A stretch of DNA of 64,000 nt from Acanthosepion esculentum (taxonomy: Eukaryota > Mollusca > Cephalopoda > Sepiida > Sepiidae). The notes under the pieces were generated by a model. It was not told the DNA's origin and ran no database searches. It worked only from the letters and a program-made list of their open reading frames with translations. Location of the stretch: the NCBI GenBank assembly GCA_964036315.1, contig OZ038510.1, positions 83,483,819 to 83,547,818 on the forward strand, written 5' to 3'. The translations under genes and the position numbers were made by a program. Positions 52,685-59,850 of the stretch are shown here, one piece after another; the first letter of the stretch is position 1; each line of letters begins with the position of its first letter.

Positions 52685-53000
52685 TTATTTACATTATTCG
52701 GACTATTGTCCTCATCTTTGTCGCCATATTTATTACAACGTTTCAGCCGTTGTACACTCCGGCCTTCTTCGGGTGGTTGGAATGTCGAACTGAACCCTTT
52801 ATTTCGCTCACTGGGGTAGAATGTTCTGGTTCCTCGTTTAATGGATGTCAGTAATCAGTTATCTACTGTTAATTTCCATCTGAAAGTTCTGCACTGCCTT
52901 AACAGGGTATTGAACTCACACTCTTTGAGTCCTGTCACTGAATCTAACGAACGCCTTTATCCACTGTGCCATGTGTCCTTGAGGAACAGTGAGCGAAATA
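52685..53000 (-). mobile_element. tRNA-derived SINE, minus strand
   Basis: Read on the minus strand, an RNA polymerase III A box (tggcacagtggat, plus-strand 52,959-52,971) is followed about 50 bp later by a B box (agttcaatacc, plus 52,906-52,916). This is the spacing of a tRNA-derived SINE head. The body runs on to a 3' part with ccaacccgaagaaggccgg and tgaaacgttgtaataaatat (plus 52,715-52,780). The same 3' part lies inverted at 52,989-53,095. SINEs are non-coding and move with LINE proteins. The family name is not determined. Confidence 0.72.
52739..52776 (-). ncRNA. Degenerate hammerhead-like fold in the SINE 3' part
   Basis: On the minus strand CCGAAGA (plus 52,766-52,772) is followed by a 5-bp stem (GGCCG with CGGCT) around a 10-nt loop, then GAAAC (plus 52,740-52,744). 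The hammerhead core consensus is CUGANGA, stem II, GAAA. Here U4 is C, so cleavage activity is unlikely. The inverted copy near 53,026-53,043 has CTGAAAA and GAAAC but has lost the stem II loop. The assignment as a ribozyme relic is inference. Confidence 0.35.
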
Positions 53001-53095
53001 AAAGTTTCTGTTCGACATTCCAACCACCTGAAAAAGGCCGAAACGTTGTAATAAATATGGCGACAAAGATGAGGACAATAGTCCGAATAATGTAA
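52989..53095 (+). repeat. Inverted copy of the SINE 3' part
   Basis: The segment from gtgagcgaaataaaag to gaataatgtaaat is the reverse complement, with small changes, of 52,685-52,825. The two 3' parts therefore flank the tRNA-like head as an imperfect inverted repeat with arms of about 110 bp. Confidence 0.85.
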
Positions 53096-53572
53096 ATAGT
53101 GTACATAATACCTCATCTCAGAAATATAGACAGATACTGAAAGACCGAAACGTTGTAATAAATATGGCGACAAATATGAGGACAATAGTCCGAATAATGT
53201 AAATAGTGTACATAATACCTCATCTCAGAAATATAGACAGATACTGAAGAGCCAAAACGTTGTAATAAATATGGCAACAAAGATGAGGACAATAGTCCGA
53301 ATAATGTAAATAGTGTACATAATACTTCATCTCAGAAATATAGACAGATATTGAAGGGCCGAAACCTTGTAATAAATATGGCGACAAATATGAGGACAAT
53401 AGTCCGAATAATGTAAATAGTGTACATAATACCTCATCTCAGAAATATAGACAGAGACTTAAGGGCCGAAACGTTGTAATAAATATGGCGACAAAGATGA
53501 GGACAATAGTCCGAATAATGTAAATAATGTACATAATACCTCATCTCTGAAATATAGACAGATACTGAATCC
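53041..53572 (+). repeat. 107-bp tandem repeat, five copies, from a SINE 3' end
   Basis: The motif aaacgttgtaataaatatgg recurs at 53,041, 53,148, 53,255, 53,362 (as aaaccttgt) and 53,469, exactly 107 bp apart each time. Each unit holds gatgaggacaatagtccgaa, which forms a 4-bp stem (GGAC/GTCC), and ends in cctcatctcagaaatatagacag. The unit begins as the SINE 3' part at 52,989-53,095, so the array grew from that element. Confidence 0.93.
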
Positions 53573-53960
53573 AGTAAATATTCACAGCCTTGGATGGCTA
53601 CCGCAGAAAGAAATGGCAACCTGCTTCGGGAATCAGTCATGTATCGAAAGATACATGATCGCCTAAGAATGTATCATGCATAGCACATAACTGAATCGGA
53701 GAGCCGAGTTCGAAATCCAGTCGAATCAATTACATTCACTTACGTGCTAATACCCTTGGGAAAGGTATGAATCCTCCTCCCCCTCCAGCTATGGGTAAAT
53801 AGCAAGACAGAGAGGGTTCTATAGCCTTTGGATGGCAACTGGTCTACTGCAAAAAGAAATGGAAACCTACTGCGGGAAAATATCTGCCACGCCAGTCATG
53901 TATCGAAAGATACATGATCACCAAAGCGTATATCACGCATGGCACATAACTGACTGACAA
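53573..53960 (+). repeat. Diverged direct repeats with a perfect hairpin
   Basis: Two related segments, about 53,580-53,700 and 53,830-53,960, share tggatggc, agaaatgg, aacct, a hairpin and gcacataactga. Each holds the perfect palindromic hairpin catgtatcgaaagatacatg (53,638-53,657 and 53,897-53,916, 259 bp apart), an 8-bp stem with a GAAA loop. Between them is a B-box-like gagttcgaaatcc (about 53,706). Probably part of an unidentified interspersed repeat. Confidence 0.7.
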
Positions 53961-54075
53961 ACATCTAAATATCTGGGAAGTGTTTTAACAGCGGACAGAA
54001 AGTGCTACGCTGAAAAGACGCATTGTGATGGCCAAAGATGCATTCCACAAGCGATGCAGATTATTATGAAACAGA
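53961..54075 (+). pseudogene. LINE reverse-transcriptase fragment, left flank of minisatellite
   Basis: The sequence aaatatctgggaag...ttttaaca, then gacaga, tgctacgctgaaa, agacgcattg and gatgc matches, in order, the LINE fragment at 57,600-57,700. In translation it begins KYLGSVLT, the conserved C-terminal segment of RTE- or Jockey-like non-LTR reverse transcriptases. It is frameshifted and then runs straight into the 37-bp repeat array. It is a dead fragment of the same family as the LINE at 57.6 kb. Confidence 0.7.
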
Positions 54076-55340
54076 AATAACATTCGTTAGAAACAAAGTA
54101 TTATGAAACAAAAAAAACATTCGTCACTAACAAAGTATTATGAAACAGAAAAAACATTCGTTATAAACAATGTATTATGAAACGGAAAAAAACATTGGTT
54201 AGAAACAAACTATTAGGAAACAGAAAAACATTCGTTAGAAACAAAGTATTATGAAACTGAAAAAACATTCGTTAGAAACAAAGTATTATGAAACAGAAAA
54301 ACGTTCTTTAAAAACAAAGTATTATGAAACGGAAAAAACATTCGTTAGAAACAATGTATTATGAAACGGAAAAAACATTCGTTAGAAACAAAGTACTACG
54401 AAGCAGAAAAAAACATTCGTTAGAAACAAAGTATTATGAAACGGAAAATCATTCGTTAGGAAAAAGTATTACGAATTAGAAAAAAACATTCGTTAGAAAC
54501 AAAGTATTATGAAACAGAAAAAAACATTCGTCTGTAACAAAGTATTATGAAACAGAAAAAAACATTCGTTAGAAAAAAGTATTATGAAACAGAAAAAAAA
54601 TTCGTTAGAAACAGTATTATGAAACAGAAAAAAACATTCGTTAGAAAAAAAGTATTATGAAACAGAAAAAACATTGGTTAGAAACAAGACAGCGGACAGA
54701 AGGTGCTACGCTGAAAAGACGCATTGTGATGGCCAAAGATGCATTACACAAGCGATGCAGATTATTATGAAACAGAAAAATCATTCGTTAGAAACAAAGT
54801 ATTATGAAACAAAAAAAAAACATTCGTCAGTAACAAAGTATTATGAAACAGAAAAAAACATTCGTTAGAAACAAAGTATTATGAAACAAAAAAACATTCG
54901 TCAGTAACAAAGTATTATGAAACAGAAAAAACATTCGTTAGAAACAAAGTATTATGAAACAGAAAAATACATTCGTTAGAAACAAAGTATTATGAAACAG
55001 AAAAAAAATTCGTCAGTAACCAAGTATTATGAAACAGAAAAAACATTTGTTAGAAACAAAGTATTATGAAACCAAAAAAAAAATTCGTCAGTAACAAAGT
55101 ATTATGAAACAGAAAAAACATTCGTTAGAAACAAAGTATTATGAAACAAAAAAAAAATTCGTCAGTAACAAAGTATTATGAAACAGAAAAAACATTCGTT
55201 AGAAACAAAGTATTATGAAACAAAAAAAAAATTCGTCAGTAACAAAGTATTATGAAACAGAAAAATACATTCGTTAGAAACAAAGTATTATGAAACTGAA
55301 AAAACGTTCTTTAGAAACAAAGTATTATGAAACAGAAAGA
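54070..55340 (+). repeat. ~37-bp minisatellite derived from LINE coding sequence
   Basis: Roughly thirty copies of a 36-38-bp unit (gtattatgaaacag, A-run, cattcgttagaaacaaa) lie in tandem. The array is broken once, at 54,686-54,775, by a repeated piece of LINE flank. The unit matches LINE sequence at 57,714-57,755 (gtattaagaaacagg, tatttcgttagatacaaag). Copies vary mainly in A-run length and at gttagaaac/gtcagtaac. From about 54,810 to 55,280 those two forms alternate, giving a dimer of 74-75 bp. Confidence 0.93.
54686..54775 (+). repeat. Second copy of the LINE flank inside the minisatellite
   Basis: From gcggacaga at 54,692 to gcagattattatgaaacag this repeats 53,991-54,075 with an offset of 701 bp. 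A unit comprising LINE flank plus about 17 minisatellite copies was therefore duplicated as a block. Confidence 0.9.
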
Positions 55341-55362
55341 TTACAGAACTGTTATGTATTGT
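55337..55362 (+). pseudogene. LINE sequence resuming after the minisatellite
   Basis: The stretch gaaagattacagaactgttatgta resembles gaaaagagtactgatctgttatgta at 57,743-57,770, the codons after the expanded segment in the other LINE copy. The minisatellite is thus bracketed by LINE sequence on both sides. Confidence 0.55.
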
Positions 55363-55867
55363 ATAAATGAGATATTTCTTCCCAAGACACCTTTGCTGGG
55401 AAGGATATTTATATTGATGTCCTAATATTGAAGCATATCGTGTTACATAAACAACACATTAGAATAAAAGAATCTGAGATTATGATAATTACAGTAAGTT
55501 GTGCATTTATGACTAAAACGTATCTTTGGATTGAAACACAAAATGAGTTCAACTCAAAGCCTTTCCGCCTGCCCACCCACTGACCTTCAGCCCACACGTC
55601 TAATACTGAACTTAATTTTGGGTAAAATAGAAAAGAATCGACCTACTTTATCTGCGCTCACCCCGCACACAATGAAAGAGAGTCCCGTTTTTCCCACACT
55701 TCTTGCTTTTGTAAAATAAAACGACCCCGACATAAAATTCATATCCTGAAGAAAAAGAATGAAGAAAAAATCTCGGTGTATATTTTAAGCAACTGTATTG
55801 AAATTGATTTAAACTGGAATTTATATGAAACAGATGACAACAATGTACCAAGCAAATCAAATCAAAG

Positions 55868-55869
<2 letters not shown>
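55363..55869. other. Unassigned AT-rich DNA
   Basis: About 500 bp has only short open frames (the longest about 70 codons). They lack recognisable domains and I do not call them genes. No RNA or repeat was recognised. Confidence 0.5.

Positions 55870-55936
<67 letters not shown>
55870..55936. repeat. (TA)n microsatellite
   Basis: An uninterrupted run of about 33 TA dinucleotides directly abuts the left terminal inverted repeat of the small element at 55,937. Confidence 0.97.
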
Positions 55937-55939
<3 letters not shown>

Positions 55940-56037
55940 AAGTCAGCACCCCGTGGCGATACTTTGTTTTATGCTTAAACGCAATTGTCCGGCATTTAAG
56001 TATGTGACAGAGAGTCGACGCTGCGTGTTGACTTCAA
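55937..56037. mobile_element. ~100-bp MITE-like element inside a TA microsatellite
   Basis: A left terminus ttgaagtcagcac (55,937-55,949) and a right terminus gtgttgacttcaa (56,025-56,037) form a 13-bp inverted repeat with one mismatch. The internal sequence is not TA-rich, and (TA)n lies on the left and, after a few bases, on the right. A tiny TA-targeting element or MITE is a plausible reading. A chance inverted repeat between two microsatellites is the alternative. Confidence 0.4.
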
Positions 56038-56043
56038 TGCCGA

Positions 56044-56045
<2 letters not shown>

Positions 56046-56098
<53 letters not shown>
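56046..56098. repeat. (TA)n microsatellite
   Basis: A run of about 26 TA dinucleotides lies between the small inverted-repeat element and the long palindrome. Confidence 0.97.
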
Positions 56099-56103
<5 letters not shown>

Positions 56104-56345
56104 ATTAATTGATTTAAAATATGTTTTTTTTCGCTACACAGTGATACCATGTTTCAGAAATGGAAGCTAAAGCCCCTGAATTTAATTTTGTTATTAAACC
56201 AAAGACATTAGTTTGACGAAGAAATGGAACTAATGTCTTTGGTTTAATAACAAAATTAAATTCAGGGGCTTTAGCTTCCATTTCTGAAACATGGTTATCA
56301 CTGTGTAGCGAAACAAAACATATTTTAAATGAATTAATTTATAAT
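56097..56345. repeat. Long palindrome, ~117-bp arms with 14-bp loop
   Basis: The left arm 56,097-56,213 is the reverse complement of 56,228-56,345 with only a few mismatches and one 1-bp gap (gtgataccat against gtgataaccat). Landmarks are ctacacagtgat, catgtttcagaaatgg and ctgaatttaattttg. It would fold into a near-perfect hairpin as single strand. It is probably a fold-back element or a product of inverted duplication. No coding content was seen. Confidence 0.93.
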
Positions 56346-56579
56346 ATTAATTCTCTGTAAATTTACATTGAGCACTATTGTGTAAAACTAAAAATATCTA
56401 TAAGAACACCGGGTTTATATCTTACTGTTCTTTCTTTTTATTTATATATACATATATATATTATGTTTAACGTTCTTTTTATAGATACAAGTATTTAAGC
56501 AAATGCTCTGTTTTATAATAAACAGTATTAAATAACATTTACCGGCCTGAATGTCCGAGAAATTTTCATAGAAAATTTT

Positions 56580-56665
56580 CGCTCTCCGACAGGAATCGAA
56601 CCTGCATCCTATACGGAACCATCATTTCGCGTGATGTGCCTTAACCTTTCGGCCACAGAGGAGCG
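56580..56665 (-). tRNA. tRNA-Ser(CGA)-like sequence, minus-strand copy
   Basis: This is the mirror of the unit at 56,815-56,900. It has the A-box region TGGCCGAAAGGTTAAGGC, an anticodon arm CATCA-CGCGAAA-TGATG and a perfect B box GGTTCGATTCC. The T-stem reads GCAGG/CCTGT, so it contains a G-T wobble. It is probably a tRNA pseudogene or tRNA-derived SINE head. Confidence 0.55.
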
Positions 56666-56814
56666 TCTGGTTAGCAAGGTCGATTTTACTATCTCTAAAC
56701 TTAAATCTTCCATGAATCTCTTCTATTCATATCTGCTCTAGCGTATCAAATGTAAACAAATGACGTCATATATTTTTTTGAATTGGACATAGTCCGACAA
56801 TTTATTTAACCAGA

Positions 56815-56900
56815 CGCTCCTCTGTGGCCGAAAGGTTAAGGCACATCACGCGAAATGATGGTTCCGTATAGGATACAGGTTCGATTCCTGTCGGAGAGCG
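56815..56900 (+). tRNA. tRNA-Ser(CGA)-like sequence, plus-strand copy
   Basis: The D-arm GGCCGAAAGGTTAAGGC is typical of class II (Ser/Leu) tRNAs. A 5-bp anticodon stem CATCA/TGATG encloses the loop CGCGAAA, which places CGA at the anticodon, a serine anticodon. Position 33 is G instead of the near-universal T. A variable region and a perfect T-arm (ACAGG, TTCGATT, CCTGT) follow. The acceptor stem pairs only in part. TTTT at about 56,905-56,908 would end a polymerase III transcript. The internal promoter boxes look intact but the defects argue against a working tRNA. A SINE head is the main alternative. Confidence 0.55.
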
Positions 56901-57038
56901 AAAATTTTCTATGAAAATTTCTCGGACATTCAGGCCGGTAAATGTTATTTAATACTGTTTATTATAAAACAGAACATTTGCTTAAATACTTGTATCTATA
57001 AAAAGAACGTTAAACATAATATATATAAATGTCTTTAA

Positions 57039-57044
<6 letters not shown>

Positions 57045-57101
<57 letters not shown>
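57045..57101. repeat. (TA)n microsatellite
   Basis: About 28 TA dinucleotides follow the right arm of the tRNA-bearing inverted repeat. A shorter TA tract lies at 57,178-57,200. Confidence 0.95.
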
Positions 57102-57102
<1 letters not shown>

Positions 57103-57177
57103 TACGTTGATTATACTTACATACGCTCTCTCTCTGATATTGATAACTTTAAACCATAAATCGAGCATGCCTTAAAC

Positions 57178-57208
<31 letters not shown>

Positions 57209-57224
57209 GAAATTATTAGGAGGA

Positions 57225-57425
57225 TTTGAGATAATCAAAATTAAGTAATTCATCGAGTTTTTAGAAGAAACCTCAACAGAATGCAGAAAGCACTGGGCGG
57301 CCGTTTCGTCCTATATTTGGGACTCATCAGCTGAATTTTAACGCGGACAGTTACTTTATTAAGCAAACGTCATACCAACTGTGCCACGGGCCTCGGTGAC
57401 GAAGGGGTAACGAATTAAACTCGAC
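57225..57425 (-). mobile_element. SINE-like element with tRNA-type promoter and hammerhead core
   Basis: Read on the minus strand, the A-box-like TGGCACAGTTGGTATGACG (plus 57,368-57,386) is followed about 25 bp later by a weak B-box-like GCGTTAAAATTC (plus 57,333-57,344). The hammerhead core follows immediately, then about 65 bp of AT-rich tail. A tRNA-type promoter upstream of a hammerhead is the layout of the Schistosoma Sm-alpha SINE-like elements. Here the exact ends are uncertain and no target-site duplication was identified. Mobility is inferred. Confidence 0.55.
57295..57331 (-). ncRNA. Hammerhead ribozyme core (relic, minimal stem III)
   Basis: Minus strand: CTGATGA (plus 57,324-57,330), a perfect 4-bp stem II GTCC/GGAC around an 8-nt loop CAAATATA, then GAAAC (plus 57,303-57,307). 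All conserved core bases C3 to A9 and G12 to A14 are present. Stem III is CGG/CCG without a loop, as in retroelement hammerheads thought to act as dimers. The base before the cleavage site is C where U is expected (plus G at 57,297), and stem I has A-A and U-U mismatches. It is therefore clearly of hammerhead origin but this copy is probably inactive. Confidence 0.75.
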
Positions 57426-57570
57426 ATAGCGCCGCTCATTCACATATATGCATGTATGTATATATGTATATGCATAAGAGGATTGTTTATTAATTGTCTT
57501 TTTATTGGTACAGACGGATACTTTTCTGTATAGACCACAAATGTTGTGTACGGAATCACATGGTTATACC

Positions 57571-57629
57571 AAAATAAAACAAGTAAAAATATTTGGGAAA
57601 CAAATAAAACAAGTAAAAATATCTGGGAA
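57571..57629 (+). repeat. Short tandem duplication at the LINE start
   Basis: The block aaataaaacaagtaaaaatat(t/c)tgggaaa occurs twice in succession, joined by ca, just where recognisable LINE coding sequence begins. Confidence 0.85.
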
Positions 57630-58347
57630 ATCTTTTTAACAGACAAAGGAAAATGCGATACCGAAATCCGAAGACGCATTGGGATAGAGGAACATGCCTT
57701 CCAAACACTAAGCAGTGTATTAAGAAACAGGAATATTTCGTTAGATACAAAGAAAAGAGTACTGATCTGTTATGTAAATTTAGTCCTTTTATATCGCATC
57801 TTTGTAAATAATCGATTGCTTCTTTGTAAGCAATAAAAATATATGTCTTATATAGGTTGCACAACAAGTAGTCTTTCTCGACGACTTACATGCCATTTAT
57901 AAGAACAAAGTTCTATCAGACAGCAGATTAATATGTTAGTTCTTCTATCCCACATCTCTCTAAATAAGTGATTGCATCTGACTACTCGAAGGACATTGCT
58001 GATCAAGTAAGTCTGAATAATGCCTTTACGCCATATCTGTCCTCCTATATGGCAGTGAATACCGTACACTCTCCTCAAAGATGAAGAAGAGACCTGAAGC
58101 ACGAGAGATCTGGTTCTGTAGATTACTAATGCGGATAATATGGACCGAACATGTGAGCAACGATGAAGGTTTAGAGAAAGGAAAACAAAAATGAATATCA
58201 TACTTGCCATCAGGAAGAGACAGTTGGAATAACTAGGATGCATAATGAGGAAAGACGGCTTGGAAAATCTGATACTCACATGACAGACTGAAAGTAAAAG
58301 GGATAGAGGATAACAACCTATGAAATACTTAGTGAGCTTGAATAAAT
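57590..58347 (+). pseudogene. LINE ORF2 C-terminal fragment (RTE/Jockey-like reverse transcriptase)
   Basis: The plus strand translates, with shifts between frames, to the conserved tail that follows the palm domain in many invertebrate non-LTR retrotransposons. In order it gives IWEIFLTDKGKCDTEIRRRI, a segment with LRNRNISLDTKKRVLICYV and VLLYR, then after a gap REIWFCRLLMRIIWTEHVSN, RKRQLE and MRKDGLENLILT. Several stops and frameshifts interrupt it, and the catalytic YADD region is absent because the copy is 5'-truncated. The intact protein would reverse-transcribe the element's RNA at the target site. This copy is dead. The clade is not certain from these motifs. Confidence 0.8.
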
Positions 58348-58715
58348 TCATTAAGAGCTACAAAGGACAGGAAATTGTGGAGAGCCATGATCGCCAACGT
58401 CCTGAAGGGACACGGCACTTAGTAAAAGTAGACGAACGAGCTTGGGTAAATGGATGGCGGAACAAGGTTTAAGAGAGATAACAAAAAGACAAGATTTATT
58501 AAGAGCTACAAAGTGCAGGAAATTGTGGAGAGCCATGATCGCCAACGTCCTGAAGACACACGGCACATAGAAAAAGTAGAAGAACGAGCTTGAGTAAATG
58601 GATGGTGGAACAAGGTTTAGGAGAGATAACAAAAAGAGAAAATTTATTAAGAGCTACAAAGGAGCGGAAATTGTGGAGAGCCATGATCGCCAATGTCCTG
58701 TGGGGATAGGGCGCA
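58348..58715 (+). repeat. 148-bp tandem repeat of the LINE 3' coding end
   Basis: The motif ttaagagctacaaag begins units at 58,351, 58,499 and 58,647, exactly 148 bp apart. The third is partial. Each unit encodes the LINE C-terminal residues LWRAMIANVL, and the first two continue K-G/T-HGT and stop. They are followed by a segment that reads LSKWM(V)EQGL in the next unit. The array is thus a tandem copy of the last part of the ORF, including its stop. Confidence 0.9.
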
Positions 58716-58719
58716 TAAA

Positions 58720-59850
58720 GAAATATTATTCAAGTACATAGACTCAATTCTTTTCAACAACTCTCATTGTTTTTCAAAGCTTGTTGATACCATTTTCATA
58801 GAAAAGTGTTATTCGTTGGAAGGCATAATTTCTTTGCCATTTAAATTGTTCTCTAGAGATCGACGGAAATGAAAATCCGAACGAGCCAAGTCAGGAGAAT
58901 ATGGTGGGCCCTGGAAGGTGGGGTCCCATTTCAACTCTTTAAACTTCTGCAAGGTCTTTTTTACAACATGCAGTCTTGTGCGGTCGTAGCAAAATCGGCT
59001 GTTTTTCTTGAATAGCTCTATTTTTTTATTTTCATTTTTTTTAAATATTAACATAAATGGTAATTTATTGGATAACACTGAAATACTTTATAGTATAAAA
59101 AGAAATGGTAAGTTCAATCTATGGGAAACAATAATTGAAACGAAGCAAGTTCAGTCGGCCAATGATGACAATTCCAGAACAACGTAACTATAAACAATTT
59201 TTTCTATCCTCTGCCAGCCGCTATGATGGAGAAAGCATTACCTCGAACCGTCGCCAGTGAGACCCGCTGCAAGAGCCACTCCGTTTCGCGAGGCTCATTC
59301 CTTAATAGAGACGCAATCGCGCCAATCCTCCGAAGGAACACCATCGAACGAGGGCCACTTTGACGTTATTGTTTCGCCGGCTGGAAGAAGATAATATTAT
59401 CTTTCTGCAATATCGCCAAACGGTCAGCAACACCATCATTCAATGTCAGCCTGCTTTAGCCTCGGGTTCGACCCATTCACAAGATTTTTTCTAGCTCCGC
59501 TTACATCGAATGTTATTATAATCGGTCCATTTTCATCGCCTGTGACAATTATGTCCGTGACCGGCTCGTTAACAGCAAAGAAATAGCCCCAGAAACAGAA
59601 TCGAGCTTACTCTGCCCACTCAGAGAACGTGGTAATAACATGTTGAGATCTGAACCGAACCCATGTCTCTTCAAATAGCGAGAGGCATTTGAGATATCAA
59701 TTTTCAATCTCTTCGGTTTATTCTCCACGGTGTTAAACAGGGCGTCTTTATCAGCATCGGAATGTCGCCCGGAGCGTGGTTGATCGTTTAGGTTAAAATC
59801 AGCCTGACGAAATATGTAAACCAATTTTTGATCGTCCGAAGAGCTGGAGA
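58720..59850 (-). pseudogene. Mariner-family transposase, broken copy
   Basis: The minus strand holds pieces of a mariner DDD/D transposase in order. DFNLNDQPRSGRHSDAD (about 59,800-59,750) is the helix-turn-helix linker. SLSGQSKLDSVSGAISLLL comes next, then VTGDE (about 59,546) with the first catalytic Asp. The C-terminal part has YDRTRLHVV, with the second catalytic Asp where the family has DNARPH (about 58,985), and PPYSPDLARSDFH, with the third. The spacing between the first and second Asp is about 280 bp too long, so an insertion or heavily decayed segment lies at about 59,080-59,450. Frameshifts and stops are present. Intact mariner enzymes cut and paste at TA. This copy cannot be active. 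Confidence 0.82.

Larger units (their letters stand above)
56453..57027. repeat. Long inverted repeat, 221-bp arms, carrying tRNA-like units
   Basis: Arms 56,453-56,673 and 56,807-57,027 are reverse complements, about 99% identical, with a 133-bp spacer. I see two mismatches (aaatgctctg against aaatgttctg, and gcatcc against gtatcc on the plus strand). Each arm holds a serine-tRNA-like unit with its 5' end facing the spacer, then about 125 bp of AT-rich sequence. The spacer holds the 8-bp palindrome tgacgtca at 56,761-56,768. Confidence 0.95.

Noticed and set aside
53068..53088. Independent hammerhead in each 107-bp unit (gatga, GGAC/GTCC stem, gaat)
   Set aside because: The essential C3 and U4 are replaced by AA and the GAAA box reads GAAT. 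It is kept only as a weak supporting note to the 52.75-kb finding.
55825..56007. Tyr/Ile-rich frame over the TA tract (also 61,223-61,633)
   Set aside because: It is a translation of (TA)n repeats.
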